From NCBI RefSeq assembly GCF_002953215.1, contig NZ_CP026378.1:3764540-3828539 (forward strand): a DNA stretch of 64,000 nt, in the 5' to 3' direction. Shown in pieces: positions 45,969-55,798 of the stretch. Below the pieces are notes generated by a model. That model did no database searches, had not been told where the DNA came from, and was given only the letters and a program-made list of their open reading frames with translations. This stretch comes from Mixta calida (GTDB taxonomy: Bacteria > Pseudomonadota > Gammaproteobacteria > Enterobacterales > Enterobacteriaceae). The translations under genes and the position numbers were made by a program. The first letter of the stretch is position 1, and every line of letters begins with the position of its first letter.

Positions 45969-47378
45969 TTAAAGCTCAATGCCGAAATAGTCGCGGGCAT
46001 TATTGAAGCAGATGTTCTGCACCATGTTGCCCAGCAGATCGATATCCGCCGGCGCCTCGCCGTTCTCTACCCAGCGTCCAATCATCTGGCAGAGCAGCCG
46101 ACGGAAATATTCGTGACGGGTATAGGAAAGGAAGCTGCGGCTGTCGGTGAGCATGCCGACGAAGCGGCTTAACAGGCCCATCTGCGCCAGCTGGGTCATC
46201 TGGCGCTGCATGCCGTCCAGCTGATCGTTAAACCACCATGCGGAACCGAACTGCATTTTGCCCGGCTCGCCTTCGCCCTGGAAATTGCCCGCCATCGTCG
46301 CCAGTACTTCGTTATCGCGCGGGTTCAGGCAGTAAAGGATGGTTTTCGGCAGCGCGTTGTCGCGATTCTGCGCGTCCAGCAGGCGCGCCAGCGGTTCCGC
46401 CAGTGGGCGGTCGTTAATGGAGTCGAAGCCGACATCCGGGCCCAGCAGCTGCAGCTGACGACGGTTGTTATTGCGCAGCGCGCCGATATGGTACTGCTGC
46501 ACCCAGCCGCGTCGGGCGTATTCCGCACCCAGCCAGACCAGCACTGCGGTTTTAAACTGCGCAGCTTCATGTTCGGAAGGCGCGTTGCCCTGAAGCCGGT
46601 TCGCCAGAATCTGATCCAGCGCGGCGTCGTCCGCTTCGGCGTACAGCACGACATCCAGCGCGTGATCGGAAACCTTACAGCCGTGCGCGGCGAAATGGTC
46701 GAGCCGTTTGCTCAGCGCGCGCCGCAAATCGTCGAAGCGACGAATATCCACGTCCGCTACCGCGCCAAGCTTGTTCATATACTCCGCGAACCCTTCCGCC
46801 TCGATATTGAACGCCTTATCGGGACGCCAGCTCGGCAGCACCTTAATGCTGAAGCTGGCATCCTGCGCCAAACGCTGATGGTGCTGTAAATCGTCGATCG
46901 GATCGTCGGTGGTGCCCACCATGCGTACATTCATCTGCTGCATGATGCCGCGTGCGCTGAACGCGTCCTGCGCCAGCAGCTCGTTGCACGCGTTCCAGAT
47001 GCGATCGGCGGTTTTTTCCGACAGCAGCACGTCGGTGATGCCGAACGGGCGGCGCAGTTCAAGATGCGTCCAGTGATAAAGCGGGTTGCCGATGGTATGC
47101 GGGACGGTGCGTGCCCAGGCGTTGAATTTTTCACGATCGCTGGCGTCGCCGGTGCAAAGCGCTTCCGGCACGCCGTTCGCGCGCATCGCACGCCATTTAT
47201 AGTGGTCGCCCTTAAGCCAGATGTCGTACAGATTTTTAAAACGATAGTTTTCCGCGATCTGCTGCGGCGGCAGGTGGCAGTGATAATCGAAAATCGGCTG
47301 ATCGGCCGCGTAGTCGTGGTAAAGACGGCGGGAAAATTCGGTGTCGAGCAAAAAATCTTCGGTCATAAAACGGGACAT
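45969..47378 (-). CDS. uxaC: Glucuronate/galacturonate isomerase UxaC
   Basis: A 469-residue uronate isomerase of the amidohydrolase superfamily; it opens galacturonate metabolism by making tagaturonate. The metal motif is [18 protein letters not shown] near residue 30, and the family end parts include [20 protein letters not shown] and [25 protein letters not shown] six bases upstream sets the start MSRFMTEDF; the frame is open 57 codons further but unlike the family. The gene starts the uxaCBA unit and is divergent from exuT. Confidence 0.96.
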   Translation of the reverse strand: MSRFMTEDFLLDTEFSRRLYHDYAADQPIFDYHCHLPPQQIAENYRFKNLYDIWLKGDHYKWRAMRANGVPEALCTGDASDREKFNAWARTVPHTIGNPLYHWTHLELRRPFGITDVLLSEKTADRIWNACNELLAQDAFSARGIMQQMNVRMVGTTDDPIDDLQHHQRLAQDASFSIKVLPSWRPDKAFNIEAEGFAEYMNKLGAVADVDIRRFDDLRRALSKRLDHFAAHGCKVSDHALDVVLYAEADDAALDQILANRLQGNAPSEHEAAQFKTAVLVWLGAEYARRGWVQQYHIGALRNNNRRQLQLLGPDVGFDSINDRPLAEPLARLLDAQNRDNALPKTILYCLNPRDNEVLATMAGNFQGEGEPGKMQFGSAWWFNDQLDGMQRQMTQLAQMGLLSRFVGMLTDSRSFLSYTRHEYFRRLLCQMIGRWVENGEAPADIDLLGNMVQNICFNNARDYFGIEL

Positions 47379-47430
47379 TCCGGTCTCCTCTTGCATGAAC
47401 GGCGCAGATGCATCCACCTGATGGCGAAAA

Positions 47431-47446
47431 GTTATCATACCAATTT
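47431..47446. promoter_or_regulatory. ExuR/UxuR-type operator before uxaC
   Basis: The minus strand reads AAATTGGTATGATAAC, close to the AAATTGGTATACCAATTT pattern recalled for ExuR/UxuR. It lies 53 bases upstream of the uxaC start. Confidence 0.65.
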
Positions 47447-47608
47447 GCGGCGGCGCAGCGATTATTTTGCGATACAGCTCACATATCAGACAGCTTTGTC
47501 TGGCTAATACTGCTGCCTGTCGCCCTGCAAACCAGTAAGAACCTGACATTTAGTGATTTTTATTATCCCATATCGCAAAAATGGTTTTTGTGATGGCATT
47601 CAACTTTT

Positions 47609-47626
47609 AAATCGGTATGACAAGTT
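47609..47626. promoter_or_regulatory. ExuR/UxuR-type operator before exuT
   Basis: AAATCGGTATGACAAGTT shares AAAT-GGTATGA-AA with the site before uxaC. It lies in the exuT upstream region, 172 bases before the start codon. Confidence 0.65.
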
Positions 47627-47798
47627 ATCGTCTGCCGGTCAGAATTTACTGAACGAATGTTTTTTAAAGGCAAGGAATAAAAAACGGGCGCTCGCAGCAC
47701 CAGGTTCACAGATGCTCTCTGTCAGCCTTGGTCAGCAGGCAGCCCCGCATAACAACAACAGCGGCACGGGCCGCATACAGAACTGGAAGAGGTATGAC

Positions 47799-49106
47799 AT
47801 GCGTAAAATAAAAGGGCTACGCTGGTATATGATCGGTCTGGTGACCATCGGTACCGTGCTGGGTTACCTGACGCGCAACGCCATTGCCGTTGCCGCGCCT
47901 ACGCTCCAGGATCAGCTTCACATTACCACCCAACAATACTCCTATATCGTCGCCGCTTACTCGGCCTGCTATACCATCATGCAGCCGGTCGCGGGTTATG
48001 TTCTTGATGTTCTCGGCACCAAAATTGGCTATGCGATGTTCGCCATCCTTTGGGCGGTCTTCTGCGCCGCCACCGCGCTGGCGGGCAGCTGGGGCGGCCT
48101 GGCGATTGCGCGCGGCGCGGTCGGCGCGGCGGAAGCCGCGATGATCCCTGCCGGCCTGAAAGCCAGCAGCGAGTGGTTCCCGGCGAAAGAGCGTTCCATC
48201 GCCGTGGGCTATTTCAACGTCGGCTCCTCTATCGGCGCTATGGTCGCGCCGCCGCTGGTGGTCTGGGCCATCGTCGCCCACAGCTGGGAAATAGCATTTA
48301 TCATCACCGGCGTCCTCAGTATGATTTGGGCGGTTTGCTGGCTGATCTTCTATAAACATCCTAAAAAGCAGACCAGGCTGAGCGAGGAAGAACGCGACTA
48401 CATTCTTTCTGGTCAGGAAGCGCATCATCAGGTCAGCAACGGCAAGAAAATGAGCGCTGGTCAGATCCTGCGTAACCGCCAGTTCTGGGGCATCGCCCTG
48501 CCGCGCTTTCTCGCCGAGCCAGCCTGGGGCACTTTTAACGCCTGGATCCCGCTGTTTATGTTTAAGGTCTATGGCTTTAACCTGAAAGAGATCGCGATGT
48601 TCGCCTGGATGCCGATGCTGTTCGCCGATCTCGGCTGCATCGTCGGCGGCTATCTGCCCCCGCTGTTCCAGCGTATCTTCGGCGTTAACCTGATCGTTTC
48701 GCGTAAGCTGGTGGTCACCATGGGCGCGGTGCTGATGATCGGCCCTGGCACCATCGGTCTGTTCACCAGCCCTTACGTGGCGATCGGTCTGCTCTGCATC
48801 GGCGGTTTTGCGCATCAGGCGCTGTCCGGTTCGCTGATTACGCTTTCCTCCGATGTTTTTGGCCGTAATGAGGTGGCGACCGCCAACGGTCTGACCGGCA
48901 TGGCGGCCTGGACCGCCAGCACCCTGTTCGCGCTGGTGGTCGGGGCGCTGGCCGACACGCTGGGCTTCAGCCCGTTGTTCGCCGCGCTGGCGGTGTTCGA
49001 TCTGCTGGGCGCGGTGGTCATATGGACGGTGCTGAAAAACAAACCGGTTTCCGAATTACAGCAGGAGCAGGTTGCGTCCGTCGCCGGCGCGCCGGTTCGC
49101 AGCTAA
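47799..49106 (+). CDS. exuT: Hexuronate transporter ExuT
   Basis: A 435-residue major facilitator permease that takes up galacturonate and glucuronate with protons. It has 12 membrane segments and the family stretches [27 protein letters not shown]-like [20 protein letters not shown], and [20 protein letters not shown]. The start MRKIKGLRW follows AAGAGG; a longer frame from 47553 lies in the control region. The uxaCBA genes are divergent and exuR is downstream. Confidence 0.95.
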   Translation: MRKIKGLRWYMIGLVTIGTVLGYLTRNAIAVAAPTLQDQLHITTQQYSYIVAAYSACYTIMQPVAGYVLDVLGTKIGYAMFAILWAVFCAATALAGSWGGLAIARGAVGAAEAAMIPAGLKASSEWFPAKERSIAVGYFNVGSSIGAMVAPPLVVWAIVAHSWEIAFIITGVLSMIWAVCWLIFYKHPKKQTRLSEEERDYILSGQEAHHQVSNGKKMSAGQILRNRQFWGIALPRFLAEPAWGTFNAWIPLFMFKVYGFNLKEIAMFAWMPMLFADLGCIVGGYLPPLFQRIFGVNLIVSRKLVVTMGAVLMIGPGTIGLFTSPYVAIGLLCIGGFAHQALSGSLITLSSDVFGRNEVATANGLTGMAAWTASTLFALVVGALADTLGFSPLFAALAVFDLLGAVVIWTVLKNKPVSELQQEQVASVAGAPVRS

Positions 49107-49113
49107 ACTCTCC

Positions 49114-49141
49114 AGCAGGCGTGTTAAGGCGCGCCTGCTTT
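49114..49141 (+). terminator. Hairpin after exuT
   Basis: AGCAGGCG pairs with CGCCTGCT across a ten-base loop, followed by only three T. It is a weak terminator eight bases after the exuT stop, so some reading into exuR is possible. Confidence 0.5.
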
Positions 49142-49272
49142 CTGACGCTTTTCCCCTCTTTATCCTCTGTCCCGCATTCTCTTTTAACGTTATCCTCTGC
49201 GCGCAGCAGAAGTGCGTCTTCCCTCGCATTTCCTGTGGACCACACGCCACAACCATTGGCCCGGCGTTCGGT

Positions 49273-49289
49273 AAGTGGTATAACAACTT
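49273..49289. promoter_or_regulatory. ExuR-type operator before exuR
   Basis: AAGTGGTATAACAACTT has the GGTAT-A-AA core of the two sites in the uxaC-exuT region and lies 28 bases before the exuR start, so exuR is probably autoregulated. Confidence 0.6.
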
Positions 49290-49317
49290 CAAGAATTTCT
49301 CTGCTATGGATTTGCCT

Positions 49318-50088
49318 ATGGATATCAGCGAACCACGTCGTCTTTATCAACAGCTGGCCTCAGAGTTAAAAACCCGCATTGAGGCGGGTCAGTATCGGGT
49401 GGGCGATAAACTGCCTGCCGAACGCCTGATTGCCGAAGAGATGCAGGTTAGCCGCACCGTGGTGCGCGAAGCGATCATCATGCTCGAAGTGGAAGGCTAT
49501 GTTGAGGTGCGCAAAGGCTCCGGCATTCATGTGATTTCCAATCAGCAGAGTCATCGCGTCGTCACCGACAGCCAGCTGGAGTTCGCCAACTTCGGCCCGT
49601 TTGAACTGTTGCAGGCGCGCCAGCTGATTGAAAGCAATGTGGCGGAGTTCGCCGCCACGCGCGTAACACGCCAGGATATCGTGCAGCTGATGGAGATTCA
49701 GGAGCAGGCGCGTAAAGAGGATCGCTTCCGCGATTCAGAGTGGGACATGCGCTTCCATGTAAAAATCGCCATGGCGACGCAGAACAGCGCGCTGGCCGCC
49801 ATCGTCGAAAAGATGTGGCTGCACCGTATGCACAACCCCTACTGGCTGAAGCTGCATGAACATATTGACGAGCGCTCGATCGGCAGCTGGTGCAGCGATC
49901 ACGACGCCATACTGAAAGCGCTGATTCGTAAAGATCCCGCAGCCGCTAAGCTGGCGATGTGGCAACATCTGGAAAATACGCGTCAGATGTTGTTTAACGC
50001 CACCACTGACGATTTTGAATTTAATGTAGATCGCTATATGTTCGCTGAAAATCCGGTTATTTTACCCGATCCCACCTCTTCCCGTTAA
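49318..50088 (+). CDS. exuR: GntR/FadR-type repressor ExuR
   Basis: A 256-residue regulator that represses hexuronate genes until the inducer binds. The winged helix is at residues 1-70 ([40 protein letters not shown]), the FCD effector domain follows ([38 protein letters not shown]). The start MDISEPRR matches E. coli ExuR (MEITEPRR); ATG 49306 four codons earlier is possible. Three similar operators near uxaC, exuT and exuR support the link. Confidence 0.94.
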   Translation: MDISEPRRLYQQLASELKTRIEAGQYRVGDKLPAERLIAEEMQVSRTVVREAIIMLEVEGYVEVRKGSGIHVISNQQSHRVVTDSQLEFANFGPFELLQARQLIESNVAEFAATRVTRQDIVQLMEIQEQARKEDRFRDSEWDMRFHVKIAMATQNSALAAIVEKMWLHRMHNPYWLKLHEHIDERSIGSWCSDHDAILKALIRKDPAAAKLAMWQHLENTRQMLFNATTDDFEFNVDRYMFAENPVILPDPTSSR

Positions 50089-50424
50089 AAACAGGCGCTT
50101 TGGCTAACAAAGCGTCTAAAGTCAGTAAACTTACTTTAGTGTCAGCCTGTGTAAAACTCCTTTCTGCTAATAATTTTCAACGGTAAAAATCTCATCCTGT
50201 GCTAACTTTCCCTGTCTCGTATCTGTGGATTTTGTTACAGTTATCCGCCTTTTCTTACCGTTTCGCAGAGGGAAAGAGGAACGCGTCGTTTTTTTACGCC
50301 ATTCCGGCAGAAAGCAAGTACCCGGCCTGTGATAGCGGCGACTACACTAAACAAAAACCGCCTGCCCGCTGTCCCGGCCAGTCACCGATGAGCCGGCGTT
50401 ACCAATGAAGTTCAGGAACATTGA
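50089..50424. other. Intergenic region before yqjA
   Basis: This 336-base gap holds a hairpin soon after exuR (GGCGCTTTGGCTAACAAAGCGTC, 50095-50117) and then the yqjA promoter region. In E. coli the CpxR regulator controls yqjA-mzrA; GTAAA occurs at 50127 and 50154 but not with the usual spacing. No gene is seen. Confidence 0.5.
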
Positions 50425-51102
50425 ATGGATATTTTAAAAGCGTTGTTGCAAGCCTTATGGCAACAAGATTTTGAAACCCTGGCCGATCCGACGCTGGTCT
50501 GGGCGATATATGGTGTGCTGTTTATGATCCTGTTTCTGGAAAATGGCCTGCTGCCTGCCGCCTTTCTGCCTGGCGACAGCCTGCTGATTTTAGTCGGCGT
50601 GCTGATCGCGAAAGGCACGATGAATTTCCCGCTTACCCTGTTTATTCTCACTACCGCCGCCAGCCTCGGCTGCTGGGTCAGCTATATTCAGGGCAAATGG
50701 CTGGGCAATACGCCTACGGTGCAAAAGTGGCTGTCGCACCTGCCCGCGCAGTACCATCAGCGCGCGCACCAGTTGTTTCACCGCCACGGCCTCTCGGCGC
50801 TGTTAATCGGCCGCTTTATCGCTTTTGTGCGCACGCTGCTGCCGACCATCGCCGGTCTTTCCGGTCTCAGCAATACCCGTTTTCAGTTCTTCAACTGGAT
50901 GAGCGGCTTTCTGTGGGTGTTGATTTTGACGGTAATGGGCTTTGCGCTGGGCAAAACGCCTATTTTCCGCCGTTATGAAGATGAGTTGATGTTCTGCCTG
51001 ATGCTGCTGCCGCTGGTGCTGCTGGTGGTGGGACTGTTCGGATCGCTGCTGGTGCTGTGGCGTAAACGCCAGGCCAACAGCAACCAAAAAGGTCAGTCAT
51101 GA
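50425..51102 (+). CDS. yqjA: DedA family membrane protein YqjA
   Basis: A 225-residue inner-membrane protein of the DedA family, needed for proton-motive force balance and alkaline or drug tolerance, and probably a lipid or ion carrier. The family signatures are [20 protein letters not shown] and [20 protein letters not shown], with the conserved Glu, Asp and Arg residues in place. It is coupled with mzrA by an ATGA overlap. Confidence 0.94.
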   Translation: MDILKALLQALWQQDFETLADPTLVWAIYGVLFMILFLENGLLPAAFLPGDSLLILVGVLIAKGTMNFPLTLFILTTAASLGCWVSYIQGKWLGNTPTVQKWLSHLPAQYHQRAHQLFHRHGLSALLIGRFIAFVRTLLPTIAGLSGLSNTRFQFFNWMSGFLWVLILTVMGFALGKTPIFRRYEDELMFCLMLLPLVLLVVGLFGSLLVLWRKRQANSNQKGQS

Positions 51103-51482
51103 TGCGCTGGCTGCAACCTCTTCTGCGCCAGCCGCTGCGCTGGCTGCTGGCCGGTCTGCTGGCGATTCTCGCCTTCGCCATCGTTCCCGCGCTGTTTCGT
51201 CATGAAAATGCGCTGCTGATCCGCGCCGCTCATCAGGGCGTCACGCTGCCGGACGGTTTTTACGTCTGGCAGCAGCTCAACGCCTTAGGCATTCAGGTAA
51301 AAAGCATTACTCCGGCTCAGGACTCGCTGGTGCTGCGTTTTGAATCGCAGGAGCAGAGTCAGGCGGCACAGCGCGCGCTGCATAAAATTCTGCCCCACGG
51401 TTTTGATATCGCGCAGCTGGAAAACGGCACTGGCAACGGCTGGCTGAATAAAATTTCGCTGCGTCAGCAGTCGGTTGGCTGA
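51099..51482 (+). CDS. mzrA: EnvZ modulator MzrA
   Basis: A 127-residue protein with one membrane helix (about residues 13-32) and a small periplasmic domain. In E. coli MzrA binds EnvZ and links the Cpx and EnvZ/OmpR systems. Kept parts are [20 protein letters not shown] and [19 protein letters not shown]. Translation is coupled to yqjA, as in E. coli. Confidence 0.92.
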   Translation: MMRWLQPLLRQPLRWLLAGLLAILAFAIVPALFRHENALLIRAAHQGVTLPDGFYVWQQLNALGIQVKSITPAQDSLVLRFESQEQSQAAQRALHKILPHGFDIAQLENGTGNGWLNKISLRQQSVG

Positions 51483-51670
51483 TTTCACTCAGCCGGCGCG
51501 CCTTTTCGCCCTCAGAACATTCCTTCTTCGCCAACACTTTTTGAGCTTTCGCTAAAGAGTGTCTATTCTTACAAAAGGTTATAAAGCGGCATGGTTGCCA
51601 GCCTTATAATCGCTGCATCGATACCGTTCACAGGGAGCGGCTGAATTTAACAATGGAAGGTCATTATCAG

Positions 51671-52042
51671 ATGAAATTTCGTACCTCGCTTTTTCTGGCG
51701 CTCGTTTCTTTTTCAGGTTTTGTACAGGCGGCTGGCCCGCTCTGTATGCAGAAAGAGAAGACGATAGAGCAAGAAATCGCGGCTGCCAAACAACATGATA
51801 ATCAACGCCGGGTGAACGGCCTGGAACGCGCCCTGACTGAAGTGCAGGCCAACTGCAGCGATGAAAAGCTGAAGGCGGCGCATCAGGAGAATATCAAGGC
51901 TAAGCAGCGTGAAGTGGCCGAGCGTGAACAGGATTTAAAAGATGCCCAGGAAGATGGCGATAAAGAGAAAATCGCCAAACGCCAACGCAAACTACAGGAA
52001 GAGCGCGAAGAGCTGAAAGCGCTACAGTCAGCGCCCTACTAA
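51671..52042 (+). CDS. yqjC: Periplasmic protein YqjC (DUF1090)
   Basis: A 123-residue secreted protein: signal peptide MKFRTSLFLALVSFSGFVQA with cleavage near residue 20, then a single charged helix (DEKLKAAHQENIKAKQREVA; KRQRKLQEEREELKAL), the DUF1090 pattern, with two cysteines. The start is set by GGAAGG 13-18 bases before ATG 51671 and by the signal peptide; ATG 51653 is upstream in frame. Function is unknown. It heads the yqjCDEK group. Confidence 0.9.
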   Translation: MKFRTSLFLALVSFSGFVQAAGPLCMQKEKTIEQEIAAAKQHDNQRRVNGLERALTEVQANCSDEKLKAAHQENIKAKQREVAEREQDLKDAQEDGDKEKIAKRQRKLQEEREELKALQSAPY

Positions 52043-52084
52043 TCCATTTACAGCGTACATTGCCTGAGAATAAAGGAGTGTTTC

Positions 52085-52390
52085 ATGTCAAAAGATACTA
52101 CGTCAGAACACCTGCGCGCCGAGCTGAAAAACCTGGCGGATACGCTGGAAGAGGTGCTGAGCCACTCTACCGATAAATCGAAATCCGAACTGGACAAGCT
52201 GCGTAGCAAAGCGCGCGCCGCGCTGGACGAATCGCGCCTGCGCCTGGGCGAAACCGGCGATCGCCTGTCGCAGACCACCCGTGAAGCGGTGGGCCGCGCT
52301 GACGATTACGTGCGTGAAAACCCATGGCACGGCGTCGGCATCGGCGCAGCCGTGGGTCTGGTGCTTGGCATGCTGGTTTCGCGTCGTTAA
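52085..52390 (+). CDS. yqjD: Ribosome-binding membrane protein YqjD (ElaB family)
   Basis: A 101-residue protein of the ElaB/YqjD/YgaM group, which in stationary phase holds ribosomes at the inner membrane. The charged helical part (EHLRAELKNLADTLEEVLSH) is followed by the conserved end VRENPWHGVGIGAAVGLVLG with a C-terminal membrane helix. yqjE starts two bases after its stop. Confidence 0.94.
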   Translation: MSKDTTSEHLRAELKNLADTLEEVLSHSTDKSKSELDKLRSKARAALDESRLRLGETGDRLSQTTREAVGRADDYVRENPWHGVGIGAAVGLVLGMLVSRR

Positions 52391-52392
52391 TT

Positions 52393-52791
52393 ATGGCCCA
52401 TTCTCAGCAAAGCCAAGGCCCGGGCAAAGGGGTCATAAACATCGGACAGCGTCTTGTTACTACGCTGGTTGGCATGGTAGAAACCCGTGTGCGCCTGGCA
52501 GTGGTCGAGCTGGAAGAGGAAAAGGCGAATCTGATACAGATGCTGTTGATGACTGGCCTGACGATGCTGTTCACCGCGTTTGGGCTGATGAGCCTGATGG
52601 TACTGGTGATTTGGGCCGTTGACGCGCAGTACCGCCTGATGGCGATCGGCATCACGACCGGCGTGCTTTTCCTACTGGCGCTAATTTTCGGCCTGTGGAC
52701 GTTGCGTAAATCACGCAAATCCACATTGCTTCATCATACGCGCAAGGAGCTCGCTTCCGATCGTCAGATGCTGGAGGATCGCCATCCATGA
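52393..52791 (+). CDS. yqjE: Membrane protein YqjE
   Basis: A 132-residue phage-holin-like (Actino_E-type) inner-membrane protein with two helices at about 50-75 and 80-105, and a charged cytoplasmic helix ahead of them (RVRLAVVELEEEKANLIQM-like). Function is not known; it is made with YqjD. The start MAHSQQSQGPGKGV fits E. coli YqjE in length. It overlaps yqjK by ATGA. Confidence 0.92.
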   Translation: MAHSQQSQGPGKGVINIGQRLVTTLVGMVETRVRLAVVELEEEKANLIQMLLMTGLTMLFTAFGLMSLMVLVIWAVDAQYRLMAIGITTGVLFLLALIFGLWTLRKSRKSTLLHHTRKELASDRQMLEDRHP

Positions 52792-53075
52792 ACCGTGCTG
52801 ACCGTGAGCAACGTAAAGCGGATCTGTTGATCGCCATTCACCAGCAGCGCCTCGATCTTAGCGCGGCCCGACGTGACTGGCTGTTGGAAACCGCCCGCTA
52901 CGATCGCGGTTGGATGACGCTGTTAAGCCTGCGCAGCTATATCGCCATCGGCAGCAGCGCGCTGGCGGTCTGGTCGGTACGCAATCCTAACTTCCTTATG
53001 CGCTGGGCCAAGCGCGGCTTCGGCATCTGGAGCACCTGGCGTCTGGTAAAAGCCAACCTGCCGCAAAAGCATTAA
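52788..53075 (+). CDS. yqjK: YqjK family protein
   Basis: A 95-residue basic protein (MNRADREQRKADLLIAIHQQ; SARRDWLLETARYDRGWMTL) with one weakly hydrophobic segment in the middle. It is the last gene of the yqjCDEK unit and has no known function. Confidence 0.9.
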   Translation: MNRADREQRKADLLIAIHQQRLDLSAARRDWLLETARYDRGWMTLLSLRSYIAIGSSALAVWSVRNPNFLMRWAKRGFGIWSTWRLVKANLPQKH

Positions 53076-53280
53076 CGCCTCTCTGACTGCCCTGTTTAAC
53101 GCGGGGCAGCCACCATCAACTTTATTGAATTTCTTTGACAGTTTATCTCGCTTACATATCTTGCGCACTCCGCCTATTATCCTCCTCAGTTAGCAAACAC
53201 GGCGCCTAATAGCCCGTTACCACTGAATTTAATTGCTCAGACGCGCTTCGTTTGCAGCAAACCAACACTGGGGAAAGATG

Positions 53281-53673
53281 ATGAAAAAATTAGAAGATAC
53301 TGGTCTGCTGGTCGCACGCATTTTAATGCCGATCCTTTATATCGTTTCCGGCTGGGGCAAAATCAGCGGCTATGACGCCACGGCGCAGTACATGCAAGCG
53401 ATGGGCGTACCCGCGTTTATCCTGCCGCTGGTTATTTTGTTGGAGCTCGGCGGCGGCCTGGCGATTCTGTTCGGCTTCCTGACGCGCTTTACCGCCCTCT
53501 TCACTGCGCTCTTCACGTTGCTGACGGCCTTCCTGTTCCACAGCAACTTCGCGGAAGGAGTGAACTCGATTATGTTTATGAAAAACGTGACGATGGCGGG
53601 CGGCTTCCTGCTGCTGGGCATCACCGGGCCAGGCGCTTACAGCATCGACCGCCTGCTGGGTAAAAAGTGGTAA
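53281..53673 (+). CDS. yqjF: DoxX family membrane protein YqjF
   Basis: A 130-residue, four-helix membrane protein of the DoxX family; the sequence KKLEDTGLLVARILMPILYI and the end GFLLLGITGPGAYSIDRLLG closely follow E. coli YqjF. Two ATG codons stand side by side at 53278 and 53281 after GGGGAAAG; the second agrees with E. coli. Its biochemical role is unsettled. Confidence 0.93.
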   Translation: MKKLEDTGLLVARILMPILYIVSGWGKISGYDATAQYMQAMGVPAFILPLVILLELGGGLAILFGFLTRFTALFTALFTLLTAFLFHSNFAEGVNSIMFMKNVTMAGGFLLLGITGPGAYSIDRLLGKKW

Positions 53674-53743
53674 GCGGTTGCTATACTCAATAACAAAAGG
53701 GCGAGGATGATTCCATTCTCGCTCCTTTCATTTTGGAGGAGTT

Positions 53744-54739
53744 ATGGGACAACTGATTGACGGCGTCTGGCAGGATACCTGGTATGACACAAAATCGACC
53801 GGCGGCCGCTTTAAGCGATCTGAATCCGCCTTTCGTAACTGGGTGACGGCTGACGGCAGCGCCGGGCCGACCGGCAAAGGGGGCTTCCCCGCCGAGCGCG
53901 ATCGCTACCATCTCTATGTCTCGCTTGCCTGTCCCTGGGCGCACCGTACGCTGCTGATGCGTCAGTTGAAGGGGCTGGAGCAGATGATTTCTGTATCAGT
54001 GGTGCATCCGCTAATGCTGGAAAACGGCTGGACCTTCGCCACCGATTTTCCTGCGGCGACCGGCGACGATCTCTACCAGCACGATTTTCTCTATCAGCTT
54101 TATCAGCACGCCGATGCGCAGTACAGCGGCCGCGTGACCGTTCCGGTGCTGTGGGATAAGCAGCAGCAGACGATCGTCAGCAACGAGTCCGCCGATATCA
54201 TTCGCATGCTGAACTCCGCGTTTGACGCGGTGGGCGCGCGCGCCGGCGATTACTACCCTGTCGCCCTGCGTGAAAAAATCGATGAGCTTAACGGCTGGAT
54301 CTATGACACGGTCAATAACGGCGTCTATAAGGCGGGCTTCGCCACCTCGCAGGCGGCCTACGAGGAAGCGGCGACCGCGCTGTTCCAGTCGCTGAACCGT
54401 CTGGAGCAGATCCTCGGCCAGCATCGCTGGCTGGCCGGCAACCAGCTCACCGAGGCGGATCTGCGCCTTTGGACCACGCTGGTGCGTTTCGATCCGGTTT
54501 ACGTTACCCATTTTAAATGCGACCAGCAGCGTATCGGCGATTACTTAAACCTGAACGGCTTCCTGCGCGACATCTGGCAGATGCCCGGCATCGCCGAAAC
54601 GGTAAACCTTGAGCATATTCGCCATCATTACTATCGCAGCCATAAAACCATCAATCCCAGCGGCGTTATCTCCCTTGGCCCGGCGATAAACTGGGATGAA
54701 CCGCACGGGCGCGACGAACGCTTCCCGGAATCGGTTTAA
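53744..54739 (+). CDS. yqjG: Glutathionyl-hydroquinone reductase YqjG
   Basis: A 331-residue Xi-class glutathione transferase that removes glutathione from glutathionyl-hydroquinones. The active-site cysteine is in LACPWAHRTLLMRQLKG near residue 63; the C-terminal helical domain contains RLEQILGQHRWLAGNQLTEA and ADLRLWTTLVRFDPVYV. GGAGG precedes the start. It follows yqjF as in E. coli. Confidence 0.95.
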   Translation: MGQLIDGVWQDTWYDTKSTGGRFKRSESAFRNWVTADGSAGPTGKGGFPAERDRYHLYVSLACPWAHRTLLMRQLKGLEQMISVSVVHPLMLENGWTFATDFPAATGDDLYQHDFLYQLYQHADAQYSGRVTVPVLWDKQQQTIVSNESADIIRMLNSAFDAVGARAGDYYPVALREKIDELNGWIYDTVNNGVYKAGFATSQAAYEEAATALFQSLNRLEQILGQHRWLAGNQLTEADLRLWTTLVRFDPVYVTHFKCDQQRIGDYLNLNGFLRDIWQMPGIAETVNLEHIRHHYYRSHKTINPSGVISLGPAINWDEPHGRDERFPESV

Positions 54740-54750
54740 CGGCATAGAGC

Positions 54751-54774
54751 GGGTAACCGCCGGTTACCCTTTTC
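54751..54774. terminator. Terminator between yqjG and yhaJ
   Basis: GGGTAACC-GCC-GGTTACCC followed by TTTTC stands after yqjG and overlaps the last codons of the convergent yhaJ gene. Confidence 0.75.
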
Positions 54775-55663
54775 TTCCCAGCAGGCGCGGGATCTCACGC
54801 AGGCACCAGGCTTTCGCCTCGCCCATGCTATCGCGCCGCCAGGCCATGATAATATCGATCTCGCTCGTGGTTTCCGGGCTGACGACGCGCAGACGCCCTT
54901 CGGCAATGTCCCGCTCCACCATCGGATAAGGCATGCTCGCCACGCCCAGCCCCGCCAGCAGTGCACGCCGCTTATCATCCATACTGCTCAGCGTCAGGCG
55001 CTGCTGCTTGTCCAGCAGTTGTACCGTCAGCACCGGCCTTTCACGCGCGGTATCCGCTACCGCGATGCCGCGATATTTCACGCGCGTCGCCTCCGACAGC
55101 GGCTCCGGCTCCTGATGGATCGGGTGATCCGGGCTGGCGACAATCACGCTCATAATGCTGTAGAGCTTGCGGGTGTTGATTTCTGTCGAGGCGCGGAAAT
55201 GCAGATCGGGCGCCACCACAATGTCGGCGCGCCCCTGCTCCAGCCGCTCCCACGCGCCCGCCAGCACTTCGGTGATCAGCGAGATTTGCGTATTGGCCTT
55301 CTCCGAGAGTTTTTCCACCAGCGGGAAAAGCGATTCGGTAGGCACCAATGCTTCGGTCACAATCGTCAGGTGTGTTTCCCAGCCGCGCGCCAGCGCTTCC
55401 GCGTCGGTAGTCAGCTTATCAGCCGCTTCCAGCAGCACCCTGCCGCGCTCCAACAGCATGCGTCCCACGTTGGTGAATTTGGTGCGATGGCCGGAACGGT
55501 CGAACAGCACCACATCCAGCTCCTCTTCCAGCTTCTGCATGGTGTAGCTCAGCGCCGACGGCACGCGTCCCAGTTCATCCGCAGCGGCCGCAAAGCTGCC
55601 GCGCCGATCGATAGCATCCATCACGCGTAATGCTTCGAGGGTTAAAGCCCTATCTTTTGCCAT
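54764..55663 (-). CDS. yhaJ: LysR-type regulator YhaJ
   Basis: A 299-residue LysR-family regulator. The N-terminal helix-turn-helix is ALRVMDAIDRRGSFAAAADE followed by RVPSALSYTMQKLEEELDVV; the rest is the effector-binding domain. In E. coli YhaJ controls genes for quinol/nitrotoluene response and virulence traits. It is divergent from yhaK and likely acts on it; the 135-base gap would hold the site, but none was identified. Confidence 0.92.
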   Translation of the reverse strand: MAKDRALTLEALRVMDAIDRRGSFAAAADELGRVPSALSYTMQKLEEELDVVLFDRSGHRTKFTNVGRMLLERGRVLLEAADKLTTDAEALARGWETHLTIVTEALVPTESLFPLVEKLSEKANTQISLITEVLAGAWERLEQGRADIVVAPDLHFRASTEINTRKLYSIMSVIVASPDHPIHQEPEPLSEATRVKYRGIAVADTARERPVLTVQLLDKQQRLTLSSMDDKRRALLAGLGVASMPYPMVERDIAEGRLRVVSPETTSEIDIIMAWRRDSMGEAKAWCLREIPRLLGRKG

Positions 55664-55798
55664 AGCGCGTCTCTGTCAGTAATTTTGAATATGCCTGGCA
55701 GATTAACTGGCTAACAATCCGCCGTCCAGATATTTACCATGGAAACCTGAGCGGCCCGCTGGTGGTAAAGGCTGGCGCTGATGGGAGGTAATATAACT

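Larger units (their letters stand above)
47379..47798. promoter_or_regulatory. Divergent uxaC / exuT control region
   Basis: These 420 bases separate the two starts. Two operator-like sequences, listed separately, lie at 47431-47446 and 47609-47626. An open frame overlapping exuT from 47553 has no likeness to known proteins and is not called. CRP control is known for these genes in E. coli; I do not see a clear CRP site. Confidence 0.6.

Noticed and set aside
47817..48815. 332-residue minus-strand frame in exuT
   Set aside because: It is His/Asp/Arg-rich antisense of a membrane protein; exuT is certain.
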